From Crossaster papposus (taxonomy: Eukaryota > Echinodermata > Asteroidea > Velatida > Solasteridae), in contig JBAIAA010000413.1 of NCBI GenBank assembly GCA_037893245.1, forward strand, positions 868,001 through 932,000: a stretch of 64,000 bases of DNA, given 5' to 3'. The notes under the pieces were generated by a model, which did not search any database, was not told the origin of the DNA, and was given only the letters and a program-made list of their open reading frames with translations. This document shows positions 63,530 through 64,000 of the stretch, one piece after another; within the stretch, counting starts at the first letter, position 1, and every line of letters starts with the position of its first letter. Both the position numbers and the translations under genes were made by a program.

Positions 63530-64000
63530 ATGCTATATTTACACAATCCCACCATTTCTTTCACCAAACGGCATCCGTTTTCAAAAGAAATTGTGGGGGC
63601 ACTTTTAATGCAAATGAGCTAGCGTAGAAATGTTCCTTACAATTAGGGTGGTGCACCCTATAGGGTGCACCTGCCTAATTCAAGTCCCATTGAAAACAGT
63701 GTAAAATCAACAATGTTCACGACCAAGTTTCTTGCACACCGACATCACTGGGGTTTCTCAAACAACAATCAGATTATTGTCTTGGTCTTTATCTTTCCAT
63801 TTCTTTTCAATTTTTAGTAGGTTAGCCAATTACATTTTTTAATATTCACACCGAAAGAAACACACCTCCCGAAAAGTGATACTTCCCGAGCCTGCAAGCA
63901 GCCATTTTACAAATGGCATCCCTCCACGTTCTAGGGCAATTAGGACCCATTTTTCAACCGTAATTTTGTCAAGTCTGCCCTCGGATTGAAGCTCAAAAAC
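63530..64000 (+). repeat. partial monomer cut by the window end
   Basis: First 471 bp of a class 2 monomer with intact palindrome and CTCGG; the last 15 bases or so lie outside. The array clearly continues to the right. Confidence 0.95.

Larger units (their letters stand above)
1..64000 (+). repeat. 486-bp satellite DNA array, no genes
   Basis: The sequence repeats with a 486-bp period from end to end. Phasing on ATGCTATATTTACAC gives starts at 2, 455, 941, 1427, 1913, 2399, 2850, 3336, 3787, 4273, 4726, 5212, 5698 and so on to 63530. That is 131 full monomers totalling 63,528 bp plus a 471-bp partial. All are in the same orientation and no foreign sequence interrupts them. Copies differ by a handful of substitutions, so identity is very high. 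Stops occur in all frames of the usual monomer and there is no coding signature. Arrays of this kind are known from eukaryotic heterochromatin (centromere, pericentromere, subtelomere, knobs); which one applies here cannot be seen. I do not recognise the family. The strand is arbitrary. Confidence 0.98.

Noticed and set aside
1-64000. CRISPR array
   Set aside because: The repeat is continuous with a 486-bp period. There are no short repeats separated by unique spacers and no cas genes.
1-64000. rDNA spacer or tandem rRNA/tRNA genes
   Set aside because: No recognisable rRNA or foldable tRNA sequence occurs in the monomer; only a short degenerate B-box-like match.
1-64000. Assembly artefact producing false tandem copies
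   Set aside because: Private SNPs and small indels distinguish many monomers, and higher-order copies differ from each other, so most of the array looks real. Exact copy number in the near-identical pairs (30486-32429, 56241-58184, 58671-61586) still depends on read support.

Overview
The whole 64 kb window is one uninterrupted tandem satellite array. It holds 131 complete monomers (positions 2-63529) and one truncated monomer (63530-64000), all head to tail on the same strand. The standard monomer is 486 bp and about 40.5% G+C (counted on the copy at 455-940). The 131 lengths add up exactly: 120 are 486 bp, two are 451, two are 453, and seven carry small indels (483, three of 485, two of 487, one of 488). 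I see no gene, RNA gene, transposon, CRISPR array or unique sequence. Both array edges lie outside the window. Such an array points to nuclear heterochromatin of a eukaryote (centromeric, pericentromeric, subtelomeric or knob type). The sequence alone does not fix the species or even the kingdom; a plant is plausible but unproven.

I phased every monomer on the ATGCTATATTTACAC motif and classed it by an SNP cluster near monomer position 157-172. Class 1 is CCCATTGAAAAGAG, class 2 is CCCATTGAAAACAG, class 3 is CCCATGGAAAACAG and class 4 is CCAATTGAAAAGAG. Other markers are CTTGGTC or CTTGATC; CACCGAAAG, CACCAAAAG or CACCAAATG; AAATTGTGGG or AAATGGTGGG; and a monomer end of CTCAG or CTCGG with next junction GATCCT or GATCCA. 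These show higher-order structure by region. 1-5697: four short monomers lacking a 35-bp palindromic segment, a 937-bp dimer duplicated in tandem, and a 3-monomer block duplicated 4271 bp apart. 5698-13475: mixed classes. 13476-24167: a 3-mer, then a 4-mer, then three tandem copies of a 2430-bp 5-mer. 24168-32429: trimers and a duplicated dimer. 32430-38261: a 4-monomer pattern repeated 6 monomers apart. 38262-40202: a transition zone. 40203-64000: a different population rich in class 4, with a 3888-bp 8-mer present twice (41175-48950), then duplicated dimers and trimers.

Each standard monomer contains a 22-bp perfect palindrome (GGTGCACC, CTATAG, GGTGCACC) inside a 40-bp imperfect one with AATTAGG/CCTAATT arms, plus three short dyads that each have a 3-nt spacer. 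The palindrome is absent from four monomers, all within the first 4.7 kb. The most useful content of the window is the record of how the array grew by unequal exchange, the sharp subfamily boundary at 38-40 kb, and the conserved palindrome as a possible structural or protein-binding element. All comparisons were made by eye.
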